A stretch of DNA of 64,000 bases from Hydrogenophaga intermedia (GCF_023715105.1 NZ_JAMBNO010000014.1:62001-126000); one strand, 5' to 3'; shown: positions 25,998-35,064, numbered from the stretch's first letter. Numbers and translations: made by a program. Notes: generated by a model not told the origin, from the sequence alone.

Positions 25998-27680
25998 TCA
26001 GGCCGCGGCTTCGCCGTTGACCCAGCCCTTGACGATGTTGGCCACCGCTGCGGGGTTCTCCAAGGCGAGGCGCTTGGCATCCGTCATGCGCCGGCGCTCG
26101 GGCGTGTCTTCGTCGGGTGCCGTGGGTTGCGGCAGGCCGGGGCGCTCGGGCGCTTCGTTCAGGATGGCGTTGAGCGGCGTCACCTCGCGCGGCCCGGGCG
26201 GGGCTTTCATCAGGCGCAGCGCCGGGCGCACCAGGCCCAGGAACACGATGAGCGCGAGCAGCACCATGCCGGCCGGGAAGGCCATGCTGCGCGCCAGCTC
26301 CAGCGTGTCGGCCTGCTGCCAGAACGGCAGTGGCTCGGCCTCGGGCAGCTTCACGTCGTTGAAGGGGGCGTTCACCAGGTTCACCGAATCGCCGCGGGTC
26401 TGGTTGAAACCGATGGTCTCGCGCACCAGCGCCGTCATCTGCTCCAGCTGCTGCGGCGGAATGGGGTTGCTCACCGGCTTGCCGTTGCGATCGAGCGTGG
26501 TCTTGTGGTTCACCACCACGGCCGCGCTCAGGCGCTTGACGGTGCCGGTCGCCTCGCGCACCACGCGCACGGTCTTGTCGACCTCGTAGTTCACCACCGA
26601 CTCGCGACGGCTCGAGGTGGTCTTGTCGCCCGTGCCCTGGCCGTTGACGCCCACCGGCGCGGCCGGGCCATTGATGGGCGCGCTGCCCTGCGCCGGCGGC
26701 TGGTTGCTCACCGCACCCGGCACGCCCGCGGGCTGTGCGGCGCTGCCATTGCTGTCCTCGATGAGCTGCTGGCTGCGCACCGCGCTGGGTTCACCACCCT
26801 GGTTGGGGCGGTGCTGCTCCGAGGTCATCTCGGCTTCGGAGAAATCGATGTCGGCGCTGACCTGGGCCTTCACGTTGCCCGCGCCCACCAGCGGTTCGAG
26901 CATGTCCAGGATGCGGCGCGTGTAGGTCTGCTCGAGCTGCTGAACGTACTGCAGCTTCTGCACGTCGGCGCCCTGCTTGCCGGCGCCGTCGGGCGGGTTG
27001 GAGAGCAGGTTGCCCTGGTCGTCCACCACGCTCACGGCCTTGGGGTTCATCTCCGGCACGCTGCTGGCCACCAGATGCACGATGCCGGCCACCTGGGCGC
27101 GGTCGAGCGTGCGGCCGGGAAACAGCGTGAGCAGCACCGAGGCGCTGGGTTTCTGCTGTTCGCGAAAGAAGCCGTTCTGATTGGGCAGCGCCAGGTGCAC
27201 GCGCGCGGCCTGCACGGAACCGAGCGACTGGATCGAACGCGTGAGCTCACCTTCGAGGCCGCGCTGGAACGTCAGGCGTTCCTGAAACTGCGTCATGCCG
27301 AAGCGGTTGCTCTCCATGAGCTCGAAGCCGGTGACCGTGCCCTTGGGCAGGCCTTGGGACGCCAGGCGCAGGCGGGTGTCGTGCACCTTGTCGGCTGGCA
27401 CCATGATGGCGCCACCGCCCTCGGCGTGCTTGTAGGGCACGTTCATCTGCGAGAGCTGCGCCACGATGGCGCCGCCGTCCTTGTCGCCCAGGTTGGCGTA
27501 GAGCACGCGCCAGTCGGGCTGGCGGCCCATGAAGAAGAAGGCCAGCGCCACGCCCAGCAGGGCCAGCACGCCGATGCCCAGCTTCGTCTTCTGCGCGGGG
27601 CTCATGCGGGCGAAGCCATCGGCCAGCTCGTTGGGGCGCGCGGGCTGGACATCGAGTTCGGCAACGGCGGTGGTGCTCAT
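25998..27680 (-). CDS. fliF: Flagellar MS-ring protein FliF
   Basis: 560 residues. Membrane helices lie near the N-terminus (LGIGVLALLGVALAFFFMG) and C-terminus (MVLLALIVFLGLVRPAL), flanking the periplasmic ring-building domains (LANLGDKDGGAIV; LVASSVPEMNPKAVSVVDDQ). The extreme C-terminus (VANIVKGWVNGE) binds FliG. First gene of fliFGHIJK, divergent from fliE. A long open frame on the other strand is only a codon-bias shadow. Confidence 0.98.
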   Translation of the reverse strand: MSTTAVAELDVQPARPNELADGFARMSPAQKTKLGIGVLALLGVALAFFFMGRQPDWRVLYANLGDKDGGAIVAQLSQMNVPYKHAEGGGAIMVPADKVHDTRLRLASQGLPKGTVTGFELMESNRFGMTQFQERLTFQRGLEGELTRSIQSLGSVQAARVHLALPNQNGFFREQQKPSASVLLTLFPGRTLDRAQVAGIVHLVASSVPEMNPKAVSVVDDQGNLLSNPPDGAGKQGADVQKLQYVQQLEQTYTRRILDMLEPLVGAGNVKAQVSADIDFSEAEMTSEQHRPNQGGEPSAVRSQQLIEDSNGSAAQPAGVPGAVSNQPPAQGSAPINGPAAPVGVNGQGTGDKTTSSRRESVVNYEVDKTVRVVREATGTVKRLSAAVVVNHKTTLDRNGKPVSNPIPPQQLEQMTALVRETIGFNQTRGDSVNLVNAPFNDVKLPEAEPLPFWQQADTLELARSMAFPAGMVLLALIVFLGLVRPALRLMKAPPGPREVTPLNAILNEAPERPGLPQPTAPDEDTPERRRMTDAKRLALENPAAVANIVKGWVNGEAAA

Positions 27681-27780
27681 GGGCGGGTGGGCTCGTCGTG
27701 TGTCGTCAGAGGGCGCTAAGGGTGAGAACGGTGCAGATGGCCCCCGAATGCGAACGAGTATCCCGGCGCCCCCGACGCGC

Positions 27781-27822
27781 AGTCCCGCAAAAAGGCGCGC
27801 TTATGCGCCTTTATTTCCCGCC
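27781..27822. promoter_or_regulatory. Candidate FlhDC box between fliF and fliE
   Basis: Half-sites AGTCCCGCAAAAAGGCG and CGCCTTTATTTCCCGCC face each other about 8-11 bp apart, midway in the divergent gap. A perfect shorter inverted repeat (AAAGGCGC, 6 bp, GCGCCTTT) lies inside. Its position suits activation of both fliFGHIJK and fliE. Confidence 0.45.
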
Positions 27823-27879
27823 CGGCTTGCCGAGGGGGTGCCTAGGATCGGGGCCTGTCATGAGATGAAGGAGTCCCCC

Positions 27880-28200
27880 ATGGACATGCGCCTGACCCCC
27901 TTGAGCAGCCAGGGCCTGGCCGGCACCGGCGCCTTGAAGCGTCCCGCCGCCGGCACCGCCGCGGCCGGTGGCACCGGTGCGGCCTTCGCCGACAACCTCA
28001 AGGCCGCGCTGGGCAAGGTGAGCGACGCCCAGAACCAGGCCAGCAAGCTGCAGACCCAGGTGCAGCTCGGCAACCCCAATGTCAGCCTGGAAGAAACCAT
28101 GATCGCCATGCAGAAAGCGCAGATCGGTTTCCAGAGCGCGCTGCACGTGCGCAACCGCATGGTGCAGGCCTATTCGGACATCATGAACATGTCGGTCTGA
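27880..28200 (+). CDS. fliE: Flagellar hook-basal body protein FliE
   Basis: 106 residues. The C-terminal part (NPNVSLEETMIAMQKAQIGF ... VRNRMVQAYSDIMNMSV) is the FliE signature. It links the MS ring to the rod. AAGGAG six bases upstream fixes the ATG over earlier in-frame starts. It is a single-gene transcript ended by a strong palindromic terminator. Confidence 0.97.
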   Translation: MDMRLTPLSSQGLAGTGALKRPAAGTAAAGGTGAAFADNLKAALGKVSDAQNQASKLQTQVQLGNPNVSLEETMIAMQKAQIGFQSALHVRNRMVQAYSDIMNMSV

Positions 28201-28258
28201 GCGCGTGGCCGCAGCGGCGGCTGCGGTTTCGATGCATGTGCGTTGATCGCTGAACCAT

Positions 28259-28292
28259 CAACAAGAAAGGCCCCGCGGGGCCTTTCTTGTTG
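28259..28292. terminator. Bidirectional terminator between fliE and fliT
   Basis: Perfect 16-bp arms (CAACAAGAAAGGCCCC and its complement) around a GC centre, with T-rich sequence on both exits (CTTTCTTGTTG). It serves fliE on the plus strand and fliS-fliT on the minus strand. Confidence 0.85.
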
Positions 28293-28314
28293 CTTCGTGC
28301 TGCCGGAGAAGGTC

Positions 28315-28617
28315 TCAGTGCGTCGGCGCCGGGCTCGGCCGGTCGAGGATCTGGGCCAGGTCGCTCAGCCAGGGCTCGGCCAGGCAACGGATCTCGGCAT
28401 CGGTGCGCAGGATGCGCTGCATGATCTGCGCCTTTTCCTTGCGTTCCTCGGGGGCCAGATCGGCGTCGCGCGACTTGAAGCGCAGCTGCGCGATCAGCAC
28501 CGCGCAGGCACCCTCCAGGCGCACCACCTGGTCCCAGTCCTCGGCCTGCGCCGCAGCCAGCATCTGCTCGCTGGTGCGCTCGATGGCCTTGTAGTAGTCG
28601 ATGAGCTGGTGCTGCAT
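28315..28617 (-). CDS. fliT: FliT-like flagellar export chaperone
   Basis: 100 residues, helical, two bases after fliS. The N-terminus (HQLIDYYKAIERTSEQMLAAAQAEDWD) and size match FliT, the FliD chaperone, which is normally encoded after fliS. Overall FliT conservation is low, so the call rests mainly on position and helix pattern. Confidence 0.8.
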   Translation of the reverse strand: MQHQLIDYYKAIERTSEQMLAAAQAEDWDQVVRLEGACAVLIAQLRFKSRDADLAPEERKEKAQIMQRILRTDAEIRCLAEPWLSDLAQILDRPSPAPTH

Positions 28618-28619
28618 GC

Positions 28620-29027
28620 TCAGGCTCCCTGCAGAGCTTGCGAGCGGATGTCCTGCCAGGCCTGCGCCACCGGCTCGATCAGGCCCACCACCTCGGCCAG
28701 CGCGGCGCCGTCGTTGCGCAGGTTGGCTTCGGTCAGGCGGCGCACGCTGTAGGCGTACAGGGCGCCCAGGTTCTGGGTCATCTCGCCGCCGGCGGGGTCG
28801 AGGCCGGCCTTGAGGCCTTCTTCGATGATGCGCACGGCCTTGCCGATCTGTGTGCCCTTGATCGCCAGTTCGCCGCGCTCCATGGCGCCACGCGCGACGG
28901 CCAGCGCCTGGAGCAGGCCGTCAAACAACATGCCCACCAAGAGGTGTGAGTCGGCGGCCTGGACGCCGGTTTCCACGGCGACGCGCTTGTAGACGGATGC
29001 AGAACGGGTGTTGACGGAGGTGAACAT
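28620..29027 (-). CDS. fliS: Flagellin export chaperone FliS
   Basis: 135 residues. Signature regions: YKRVAVETGVQAADSHLLVGMLFDGL near the N-terminus and GKAVRIIEEGLKAGLDPAGG in the middle. It caps the C-terminus of flagellin before export. An AAGGA site precedes the chosen ATG; a longer frame to 29153 has no support. A sigma-28-type promoter lies about 30 bp upstream. Confidence 0.95.
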   Translation of the reverse strand: MFTSVNTRSASVYKRVAVETGVQAADSHLLVGMLFDGLLQALAVARGAMERGELAIKGTQIGKAVRIIEEGLKAGLDPAGGEMTQNLGALYAYSVRRLTEANLRNDGAALAEVVGLIEPVAQAWQDIRSQALQGA

Positions 29028-29057
29028 GGCGGGTGTTCCTTGCTGGCTATGCACGAT

Positions 29058-29084
29058 GTATCGGCTACGCGGCGGCGGACTGTA
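29058..29084 (-). promoter_or_regulatory. Sigma-28 (FliA) type promoter for fliS-fliT
   Basis: On the minus strand: TACAGTCC, 11 bp, GCCGATAC. The -10 half is almost identical to the flgM one. It sits 30 bp before the fliS ATG. Confidence 0.65.
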
Positions 29085-29157
29085 GGCATCCGAAAAGCGA
29101 TCAGAGGTGGGATTCACAGCTGATTCGCGTGATCGGAGGAGCGGCCGTTGCACGCAT

Positions 29158-29193
29158 CAAAACAAAACGGCGGTGGCCCTGGAGCCACCGCCG
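29158..29193 (-). terminator. Terminator of flagellin gene 1
   Basis: A perfect 10-bp stem (CGGCGGTGGC), 6-base loop, and on the minus strand a TTTTGTTTTG tail. A classic intrinsic terminator 39 bp after the flagellin stop. Confidence 0.9.
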
Positions 29194-29231
29194 CTTGGAT
29201 CGTGGAACTGCCCCGGGTGGAGCCGTCTTTC

Positions 29232-30380
29232 TCAGCGCAGGAGCGACAGCACGTTCTGGCCGTTCTGGTTGGCCTGCGCCACCATGGCGGTGCCTGCCTG
29301 CTGAAGGATCTGCGAGCGCGAGAGGTTGGAGGTTTCTTTCGCGAAGTCGGCATCCACGATGCGACCGCGGGCGGCGGAGAGGTTCTCGCCGGTGATGTTG
29401 ATGTTGGCCACGGCGTTCTCGAAGCGGCTTTGCAGGGCACCGAGGTCGGCGCGCGAGCTGTTGATCGCGTCGATGGCTTTGTCGATGACCTTCAAGGCCT
29501 TTTGTGCATCCCCGAATGAGTTGATGTTGATGTCGTCGAGCTGACTGGTAGCGGCGGCACCCACTGCGACGGTACCCGTGGCAGCGGCCGTGAAGTTGCC
29601 GAAATCAGCCACGGCGATTGCACCTTCCGAGAACGCCTCGAACCCGGTTGCCACGCCGCTGGCGTTGACCACAGCGCGGGCGAAGATGCCGGTCTCCGAC
29701 GACTTGGCATTGATGGCATCTACCACTTGGAAGGTGCGCTCGCTGGCGCTGGCGGCGGCCGCGATCGGCCCGAGGGCCACACCCTTGACGTTCAGTGCGC
29801 CTGCCGCGATGGCACCGTTGGCCCCGGCGGTCGTTGTGATCGTTCCGACGCTGGTGATCAGCGACGCATTGCCCAGCGTGTCGGTCTTGGCCGAAACGAT
29901 GGAATCGATGGCGATGCCTTCGCCGGCGTTGGCGCCCACCTGGAAGGTGGCATTGGCAAACGTGCCGTCCAGCAGCTTGGTGCCGTTGAAGCTGGTGGTT
30001 TTGGCCACGCGGTTGATTTCGGCGCTGAGCTGCGTCACCTCGGCTTGAAGAGCCTTGCGGTCATCGGCGTTGTTGGAGGCGTTGGCCGACTGCACGGCCA
30101 GCTCGCGCATGCGCTGCAGCATGTCGCCCACCTTGCCCAGTGCGCCTTCGGCGGTCTGGGCCAGCGAGATGCCGTCGTTGGCGTTGCGGGCGGCGACGTT
30201 CAAGCCGCGCACCTGGCTGTTCATGCGCTCGGAGATAGCCAGGCCGGCGGCATCGTCTTTGGCGGAGTTCACACGCAGGCCCGAAGACAGGCGCTGCATG
30301 GAGGTGGCCAGGGAGTTGGCCGAGCCGCTCAGGTTGCGCTGGGCGGTCATCGACATGACATTGGTGTTGATGGTGGTCAT
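29232..30380 (-). CDS. fliC: Flagellin 1
   Basis: 382 residues. The conserved N-terminal D0/D1 ([40 protein letters not shown]) and C-terminal D1/D0 ([32 protein letters not shown]) regions flank a short variable centre (about 180-290) rich in Ala, Gly and Thr. AAAGGAA precedes the ATG. It has its own sigma-28-type promoter and terminator, so it is a single-gene transcript. Its ends are nearly identical to the two other flagellins in this window. Confidence 0.97.
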   Translation of the reverse strand: MTTINTNVMSMTAQRNLSGSANSLATSMQRLSSGLRVNSAKDDAAGLAISERMNSQVRGLNVAARNANDGISLAQTAEGALGKVGDMLQRMRELAVQSANASNNADDRKALQAEVTQLSAEINRVAKTTSFNGTKLLDGTFANATFQVGANAGEGIAIDSIVSAKTDTLGNASLITSVGTITTTAGANGAIAAGALNVKGVALGPIAAAASASERTFQVVDAINAKSSETGIFARAVVNASGVATGFEAFSEGAIAVADFGNFTAAATGTVAVGAAATSQLDDININSFGDAQKALKVIDKAIDAINSSRADLGALQSRFENAVANINITGENLSAARGRIVDADFAKETSNLSRSQILQQAGTAMVAQANQNGQNVLSLLR

Positions 30381-30483
30381 CGCTGTTTCCTTTGAAGGGT
30401 TGAACCGTCTGAACGATCCGGCGCGTGTCCATGTCGAAGGCCGTGTGCCGGGCACGAACCTCACTGAAGATTCGTTGTTGTCT

Positions 30484-30510
30484 GTTTCGACTGTCTCGGC
30501 GATTTCTTGA
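30484..30510 (-). promoter_or_regulatory. Sigma-28 (FliA) type promoter for flagellin 1
   Basis: On the minus strand: TCAAGAAA, 11 bp, GTCGAAAC. About 100 bp of leader separates it from the flagellin ATG. Confidence 0.75.
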
Positions 30511-30577
30511 GGGTCAAGCCAAGCTGTTCGGGTGCTTTGTCAAAGCGAAACAGCACCGGAATCACCCGTCAATTCCC

Positions 30578-30615
30578 AAAACAAAACGGCGATGACCCTT
30601 GAGGCCATCGCCGTT
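30578..30615 (-). terminator. Terminator of flagellin gene 2
   Basis: A 10-bp stem (AACGGCGATG / CATCGCCGTT) with an 11-base loop and a TTTTGTTTTGGG tail on the minus strand. The stem and tail resemble the terminator after flagellin 1. Confidence 0.88.
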
Positions 30616-30648
30616 CGTTCTGCGGTCGTTGGCCGCGGGGCCGATCGG

Positions 30649-31830
30649 TCAGCGCAGCAGCGACAGGACGTTCTGCGTCGCCTGGTTGGCTTGAGCGACC
30701 ATGGCGGTGCCGGCCTGCTGCAGGATCTGCGCGCGCGAGAGGCTGGACGTTTCCTTCGCGAAGTCGGCATCCACGATACGACCGCGGGCGGCGGAGAGGT
30801 TCTCGCCGGTGATGTTGATGTTGGACACCGCGTTCTCGAAACGGCTCTGCAGGGCGCCGAGGTCGGCGCGTGAGCTGTTGATGGCGTCGATGGACTTGTC
30901 AATCACCTTCAGGGCGATCTGGGCGTCGCCGAAACTGTTGATGTTGATCGTGCTCAGGGCTTCGAGGGTGGCGCCAGCGGGCGGAACAGTGTCGGCCATC
31001 GCACCGGTCGTGGTGGCGCCGAATCCGGAGAATCCGGTTGCGGCCGTCAAGTCGCGGTCGGAGAAAATCTGAAAGTTGCCGCCGGTCGTTTCGCGTGCAA
31101 ATACGCCAGTCTCGGACGCCTTGGCGTTGATTGCATTGACAACCTGCGTTGTCCGCTGAGCGGTGGTGGTGGCTGCAGCAATTGCGCCCAGTGCGACGGC
31201 ATTTCCATTGGCATCGTCGATCGTCAGGGCGCCAGCTGCAATCGCTGCGCCATCGGCAGGCATCGTCGCAAGTGTGGCGCCGGTGATGGTGGCGACGTAG
31301 AGCTCACTGTTCAGATCGGAACCCAGTGTGGTGGATCTGGCCGAGACGATGGAATCGATCGAGATGCCCTCGCCAGCGTTGGCACCGACCTGGAAGGTGG
31401 CGTTGGCGAAGGTGCCATCCAGCAGTTTGGTGCCGTTGAAGCTGGTGGTCTTTGCCACGCGATCGATCTCGTCACGCAGTTGGGTCACCTCGGCTTGCAA
31501 TGCGGCGCGGTCGCTGCTGTTGTTGGAGGCGTTGGCCGACTGAACGGCGAGCTCTCGCATGCGCTGCAGCATGTCGCCGACTTTGCCCAGCGCGCCTTCG
31601 GCGGTCTGGGCCAGGGAGATGCCGTCGTTCGCGTTGCGCGCCGCAACGTTCAAGCCGCGCACCTGGCTGTTCATGCGCTCGGAGATGGCCAGGCCGGCGG
31701 CATCGTCTTTGGCGGAGTTCACACGCAGGCCCGAGGACAGGCGCTGCATGGACGTGGCGAGGGCGTTGGCCGAGCCGCTCAGGTTGCGCTGGGCGGTCAT
31801 CGACATCACGTTGGTGTTGATGGTGGTCAT
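30649..31830 (-). CDS. fliC: Flagellin 2
   Basis: 393 residues, with the same conserved ends as flagellin 1 and a different central region (about 180-300; for example [20 protein letters not shown]). AGGAG lies before the ATG. It is a single-gene transcript with its own sigma-28-type promoter and terminator. The central region is slightly longer than that of flagellin 1. All three copies keep intact D0/D1 domains, so all look functional. Confidence 0.97.
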   Translation of the reverse strand: MTTINTNVMSMTAQRNLSGSANALATSMQRLSSGLRVNSAKDDAAGLAISERMNSQVRGLNVAARNANDGISLAQTAEGALGKVGDMLQRMRELAVQSANASNNSSDRAALQAEVTQLRDEIDRVAKTTSFNGTKLLDGTFANATFQVGANAGEGISIDSIVSARSTTLGSDLNSELYVATITGATLATMPADGAAIAAGALTIDDANGNAVALGAIAAATTTAQRTTQVVNAINAKASETGVFARETTGGNFQIFSDRDLTAATGFSGFGATTTGAMADTVPPAGATLEALSTININSFGDAQIALKVIDKSIDAINSSRADLGALQSRFENAVSNINITGENLSAARGRIVDADFAKETSSLSRAQILQQAGTAMVAQANQATQNVLSLLR

Positions 31831-31913
31831 GTCGGACTCCTGTGAGTGGACTGTTGAGGACAACCGGCGCTGTTGCCGGATCACGAACCGCGATCCGTGG
31901 CCCGTTGCTGGGT

Positions 31914-31940
31914 GTTTCGGCGACGCTGCCGATTACTTGA
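31914..31940 (-). promoter_or_regulatory. Sigma-28 (FliA) type promoter for flagellin 2
   Basis: On the minus strand: TCAAGTAA, 11 bp, GCCGAAAC. It lies just downstream of the fliD terminator. Confidence 0.78.
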
Positions 31941-31954
31941 GCCGTTCGATGCTC

Positions 31955-31990
31955 GAAATGAAAGCGGGCGATGGATGTCCATCGCCCGCG
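31955..31990 (-). terminator. Terminator after fliD
   Basis: A perfect stem (GCGGGCGATG / CATCGCCCGC; arms extend to 12 bp) with an imperfect T-rich exit on the minus strand (TTTCATTTC). It separates fliD from flagellin 2. Confidence 0.75.
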
Positions 31991-32013
31991 CTGTAATCGG
32001 CAGAAGGCTTGCG

Positions 32014-33426
32014 TCAGCCTTTGCTGCGGTTCCACATGGTGACTTGCTGCGAGATGTAGGCGTTGAGCGAGTTCAGGCGCGCCACGTTGGCGTCCATCGC
32101 GTTGTAGTAAGCCAGGTAGCGCGTTTCGGCACGTGCAGCGCGATCCACCACCTTGTCCATTTCCGCGTTGGTGCGTTTGATGCTGGCTTGCAGCGAATCG
32201 GTCCGGTTGCTTAGGGTCCCGCCGGCCTCGACGAGTCCGTCGGCAAAAGCGTCCAGCTTGAGGCCGAAGCCCTGTAGCGTGGGATCGACGTTGGAGGCCC
32301 CGAACAACTTGCCCAACTCGGCCGGTTTGTCCAGTGCGGTGTCCAGCTTGGTACTGTTGATGCTCATTTTGCCGTCGGACTTGATCTCGATGCCGACGTC
32401 AACCAACTGTGTGAACTCGCCCCCCGGCGTGCTCGACCGCATCATCCCCCGAATGGCGTTACGCAGCCCGACTGCCGTGCTGTCGCCTTGCAGCGAGCCT
32501 GCGACCTTCGTCTCCGGGTCGTATTTGGTTGAGGTGGCCAGCATGTCCATGACAGCGTTGTACGCATCGACGAAGCCCTGCACCGCCTTCTTCATGGCGT
32601 CCTTGTCGTTGCTCACGCTGACTTCCACGGGGCCTGTGGTCACCTTCTTGAGCTCGAAGGTCAGGCCGTCGACGCTGTCCTTGACGGTGTTGGCGGCTGA
32701 CTCGATGGCTACCCCATTGATGGTGAACTGGGCATTCAAGCCGGCCTGCGTGAGCGTGCTGGGCGATCCCGCCCCGGTGTATGCGAGGCGCCCGAGGTCT
32801 TTGCCATCGCCGGCGTTGGTGTCGGTGGCCTCGACCCGAAAACCCATCTCAGCGCCGGTGGCCTTGGAACGCAGCAGCAGACGCTCGCCGTTGGCATCCT
32901 TCAGCACGGTGGCGGTGACGCCTGCATCCGAGCCATTGATCTGCCCGGCGATGTCGATCAAGGTGTCCTTGCCTTCCTCGACGGTGATCTGCACTGGCGT
33001 CTGACTGCCCGCCACGAAGCTGCCGCTGCCCCAGTTGCCCAGGGTGATGGTCAGCGTGCCTGCGCCCATGCCGCTGCCGGTGGGCACGGCAGCGCTCGAC
33101 GTGTTCTGTGCCTGCGCCAGGCGCTGCACCTCCAGCGAAAAGCCCGTGGGCGGGGTGCCTGCAGCGACCGTCACGCCCACCACATCGGGAACGGACGACG
33201 TCGCCTTGACCGCTTTGAACGTGTTCGCCTCCGACAGCCGCGCACCCGCGTCCCCGAGCGAGGTGACGAGTGACTTGATGGTGCCGTAGAGGGACAGTTT
33301 GCTCTGTGCCTTGTTGACCTGCGTCTGCAGGCCCGTGAGCGGCGCCCGCTCAAGAGCCACGAGCTGCGCGACCATGTCCTTGATGGGTAGGCCACTGGCC
33401 ATGCCTGGGGAAGTGATGGTCGCCAT
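32014..33426 (-). CDS. fliD: Flagellar filament capping protein FliD
   Basis: 470 residues. The N-terminus (ATITSPGMASGLPIKDMVAQLV ... TQVNKAQSKLSLYGTIKSLV) and the FliD C-terminal domain (LGKLFGASNVDPTLQGFGLK ... YLAYYNAMDANVARLNS) are typical. It forms the cap that folds flagellin at the filament tip. It starts 26 bp after flagellin 3 with AAGGA upstream and no promoter in the gap, so the two are probably co-transcribed. Confidence 0.97.
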   Translation of the reverse strand: MATITSPGMASGLPIKDMVAQLVALERAPLTGLQTQVNKAQSKLSLYGTIKSLVTSLGDAGARLSEANTFKAVKATSSVPDVVGVTVAAGTPPTGFSLEVQRLAQAQNTSSAAVPTGSGMGAGTLTITLGNWGSGSFVAGSQTPVQITVEEGKDTLIDIAGQINGSDAGVTATVLKDANGERLLLRSKATGAEMGFRVEATDTNAGDGKDLGRLAYTGAGSPSTLTQAGLNAQFTINGVAIESAANTVKDSVDGLTFELKKVTTGPVEVSVSNDKDAMKKAVQGFVDAYNAVMDMLATSTKYDPETKVAGSLQGDSTAVGLRNAIRGMMRSSTPGGEFTQLVDVGIEIKSDGKMSINSTKLDTALDKPAELGKLFGASNVDPTLQGFGLKLDAFADGLVEAGGTLSNRTDSLQASIKRTNAEMDKVVDRAARAETRYLAYYNAMDANVARLNSLNAYISQQVTMWNRSKG

Positions 33427-33452
33427 TCGTGTCCTTCGTGGTCAGAGGTTTT

Positions 33453-34616
33453 TTAGCGATTCAGCAACGACAGTACGTTCTGCGGAATCTGGTTGGCCTG
33501 CGCGACCATGGCGGTGCCAGCCTGCTGCAGGATCTGGGCGCGCGAGAGATTGGAGGTCTCTTTGGCGAAGTCGGCATCGATGATGCGGCCCCGTGCGGCG
33601 GAGAGGTTCTCGCCCGTGATGTTGATGTTGGCCACCGCGTTCTCGAAGCGGCTCTGGAGAGCACCAAGATCGGCGCGCGAACTGTTGATGGCATCAATCG
33701 CCTTGTCTATGACGCGCAATGCCAGTTGAGCGTCGCCGAAGCTGTTGATGTTGATCGAGCTCAGTTTTTCAACGTCGGTGCCAGTCGGCGCAGCAAGAGC
33801 GCCTGGTGCGCCGGTGGTGGGGGCTGTAAAGGCAGCACCGAACGTGGCGGTAGCGGAGCTCGAAAATACCTCGTAACCCCCGGCGGCCACGCGCGCGAAG
33901 ACCCCGGTTTCGCTCGACTTTGCATTGATCGCATCGACGACCTGCCGTGATCGCTCGGCCGGGTCGGTGGTGGCTGCGATACCGCCCAGAGGCACGCCGT
34001 TGACGGTCCAGCCGGCGGTACCCGCAGGAATGGCGGCGCCGGTGGTTGCGTCAAGAGTGGCAGGCTGGGTGACCGCTGCCTCGTAATGTTCGGTGCTGCT
34101 GAGGGTGCCCAGCGTGTCTGTTTTGGCGCTGACGATCGACTCGATCGAGATGCCTTCCCCCGCATTGGCGCCGACCTGGAACGTGACGTTCGCAAACGTG
34201 CCGTCGAGCAATTTGGTGCCGTTGAAGGCGGTGGTCTTTGCCACGCGCTCGATTTCCTGGCGCAGCTGCGTGACCTCGGCCTGCAGGGCCTTGCGGTCAT
34301 CTGCGTTGTTGGAGGCGTTGGCCGACTGAACAGCCAGTTCACGCATGCGCTGCAGCATGTCGCCCACCTTGCCCAGTGCGCCTTCGGCCACTTGCGCGAG
34401 CGAGATGCCGTCGTTGGCGTTGCGGGCGGCGACGTTCAAGCCGCGCACCTGCGTGTTCATGCGCTCGGAAATGGCCAAGCCGGCGGCGTCGTCCTTGGCG
34501 GAGTTGACGCGCAGGCCCGAAGAAAGCCGTTGCATGGAGGTCGCGAGCGACCCCGCCGACGTCGCCAGGTTGCGCTGGGCGGTCATCGACATCATGTTGG
34601 TGTTGATGGTGGTCAT
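33453..34616 (-). CDS. fliC: Flagellin 3
   Basis: 387 residues. Conserved ends as in the other two copies, but slightly more divergent ([26 protein letters not shown] in place of NSQVRG; NQIPQNVLSLLNR). The variable centre lies at about 180-295. It has its own sigma-28-type promoter and, unlike the others, no terminator: fliD follows at once. A candidate FlhDC box lies upstream of the promoter, so this copy may respond to an extra regulator. Confidence 0.97.
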   Translation of the reverse strand: MTTINTNMMSMTAQRNLATSAGSLATSMQRLSSGLRVNSAKDDAAGLAISERMNTQVRGLNVAARNANDGISLAQVAEGALGKVGDMLQRMRELAVQSANASNNADDRKALQAEVTQLRQEIERVAKTTAFNGTKLLDGTFANVTFQVGANAGEGISIESIVSAKTDTLGTLSSTEHYEAAVTQPATLDATTGAAIPAGTAGWTVNGVPLGGIAATTDPAERSRQVVDAINAKSSETGVFARVAAGGYEVFSSSATATFGAAFTAPTTGAPGALAAPTGTDVEKLSSININSFGDAQLALRVIDKAIDAINSSRADLGALQSRFENAVANINITGENLSAARGRIIDADFAKETSNLSRAQILQQAGTAMVAQANQIPQNVLSLLNR

Positions 34617-34730
34617 AACTCACTCCTGTGATGGACTGTGAAAGGTGGTCCGGAAGATTCCGGGTCTCACCGTCACTGATCGCTGGCCGTTACGCCGGGC
34701 GTCGAACGCCATCAAGGGCTCGCTTCGTCA

Positions 34731-34757
34731 ATTTCGGTGATGTCCTGGGATTCTTGA
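34731..34757 (-). promoter_or_regulatory. Sigma-28 (FliA) type promoter for flagellin 3 and fliD
   Basis: On the minus strand: TCAAGAAT, 11 bp, ACCGAAAT. It is about 115 bp upstream of the flagellin ATG. Confidence 0.72.
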
Positions 34758-34773
34758 GATTTGTCTGACGTGG

Positions 34774-34816
34774 AGCGGTCGGATAAGCGCCACCGAACGT
34801 CGGCATTTCTTGGCTT
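34774..34816. promoter_or_regulatory. Candidate FlhDC box upstream of flagellin 3 and flhD
   Basis: Half-sites AGCGGTCGGATAAGCG and CGGCATTTCTTGGCTT (reverse complement AAGCCAAGAAATGCCG) are separated by exactly 11 bp. It lies 17 bp beyond the -35 element of the flagellin 3 promoter and about 255 bp from flhD, so it could serve either side. Confidence 0.45.
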
Positions 34817-35058
34817 TGTCCCGGTTGCGCAAGAAATCCATGCCTGCTGATCAGGAACACCGGCGAGTGAATCTCACGCCGGATGTCGGGAAAACGAGAA
34901 CCTAGGTTGTAGGCATTGCACTGACACCGCCACACCCGTTCTCCCGACACGTTGCACAGCGCTTTACCGATTCAAGTTTCTTCACCGATCGACACAATTC
35001 CTCACATCGGGTCCAGCAATGCCAGCCGGCAGCGAAACCCCCCACCCACGAGGACGTG

Positions 35059-35064
35059 AAGGAG
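35059..35064 (+). promoter_or_regulatory. Ribosome site AAGGAG that decides the flhD start
   Basis: Two adjacent ATGs (35068, 35071) and an upstream GTG compete. Spacing from AAGGAG is 6 bases to the second ATG but only 3 to the first, so MDSEQLLAEIRE is the likely N-terminus. Confidence 0.7.

Noticed and set aside
25317..27719. An 800-codon open frame on the plus strand opposite fliF and fliG
   Set aside because: It is rich in His, Gln, Arg, Gly and Ala in the way reverse frames of high-GC genes are, has no domain pattern, and fully overlaps two certain genes.
29232..34616. The three flagellin genes as an assembly duplication
   Set aside because: Centres, promoters and terminators differ and the third copy has diverged at both ends, so they are real paralogues.
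34971..34998. Sigma-28 promoter before flhD (TCAAGTTT followed by CCGATC)
   Set aside because: The -35 half is perfect, but the CCGAT lies only a few bases away, and the correct 11-bp spacing leads to GACACAAT, which does not match.
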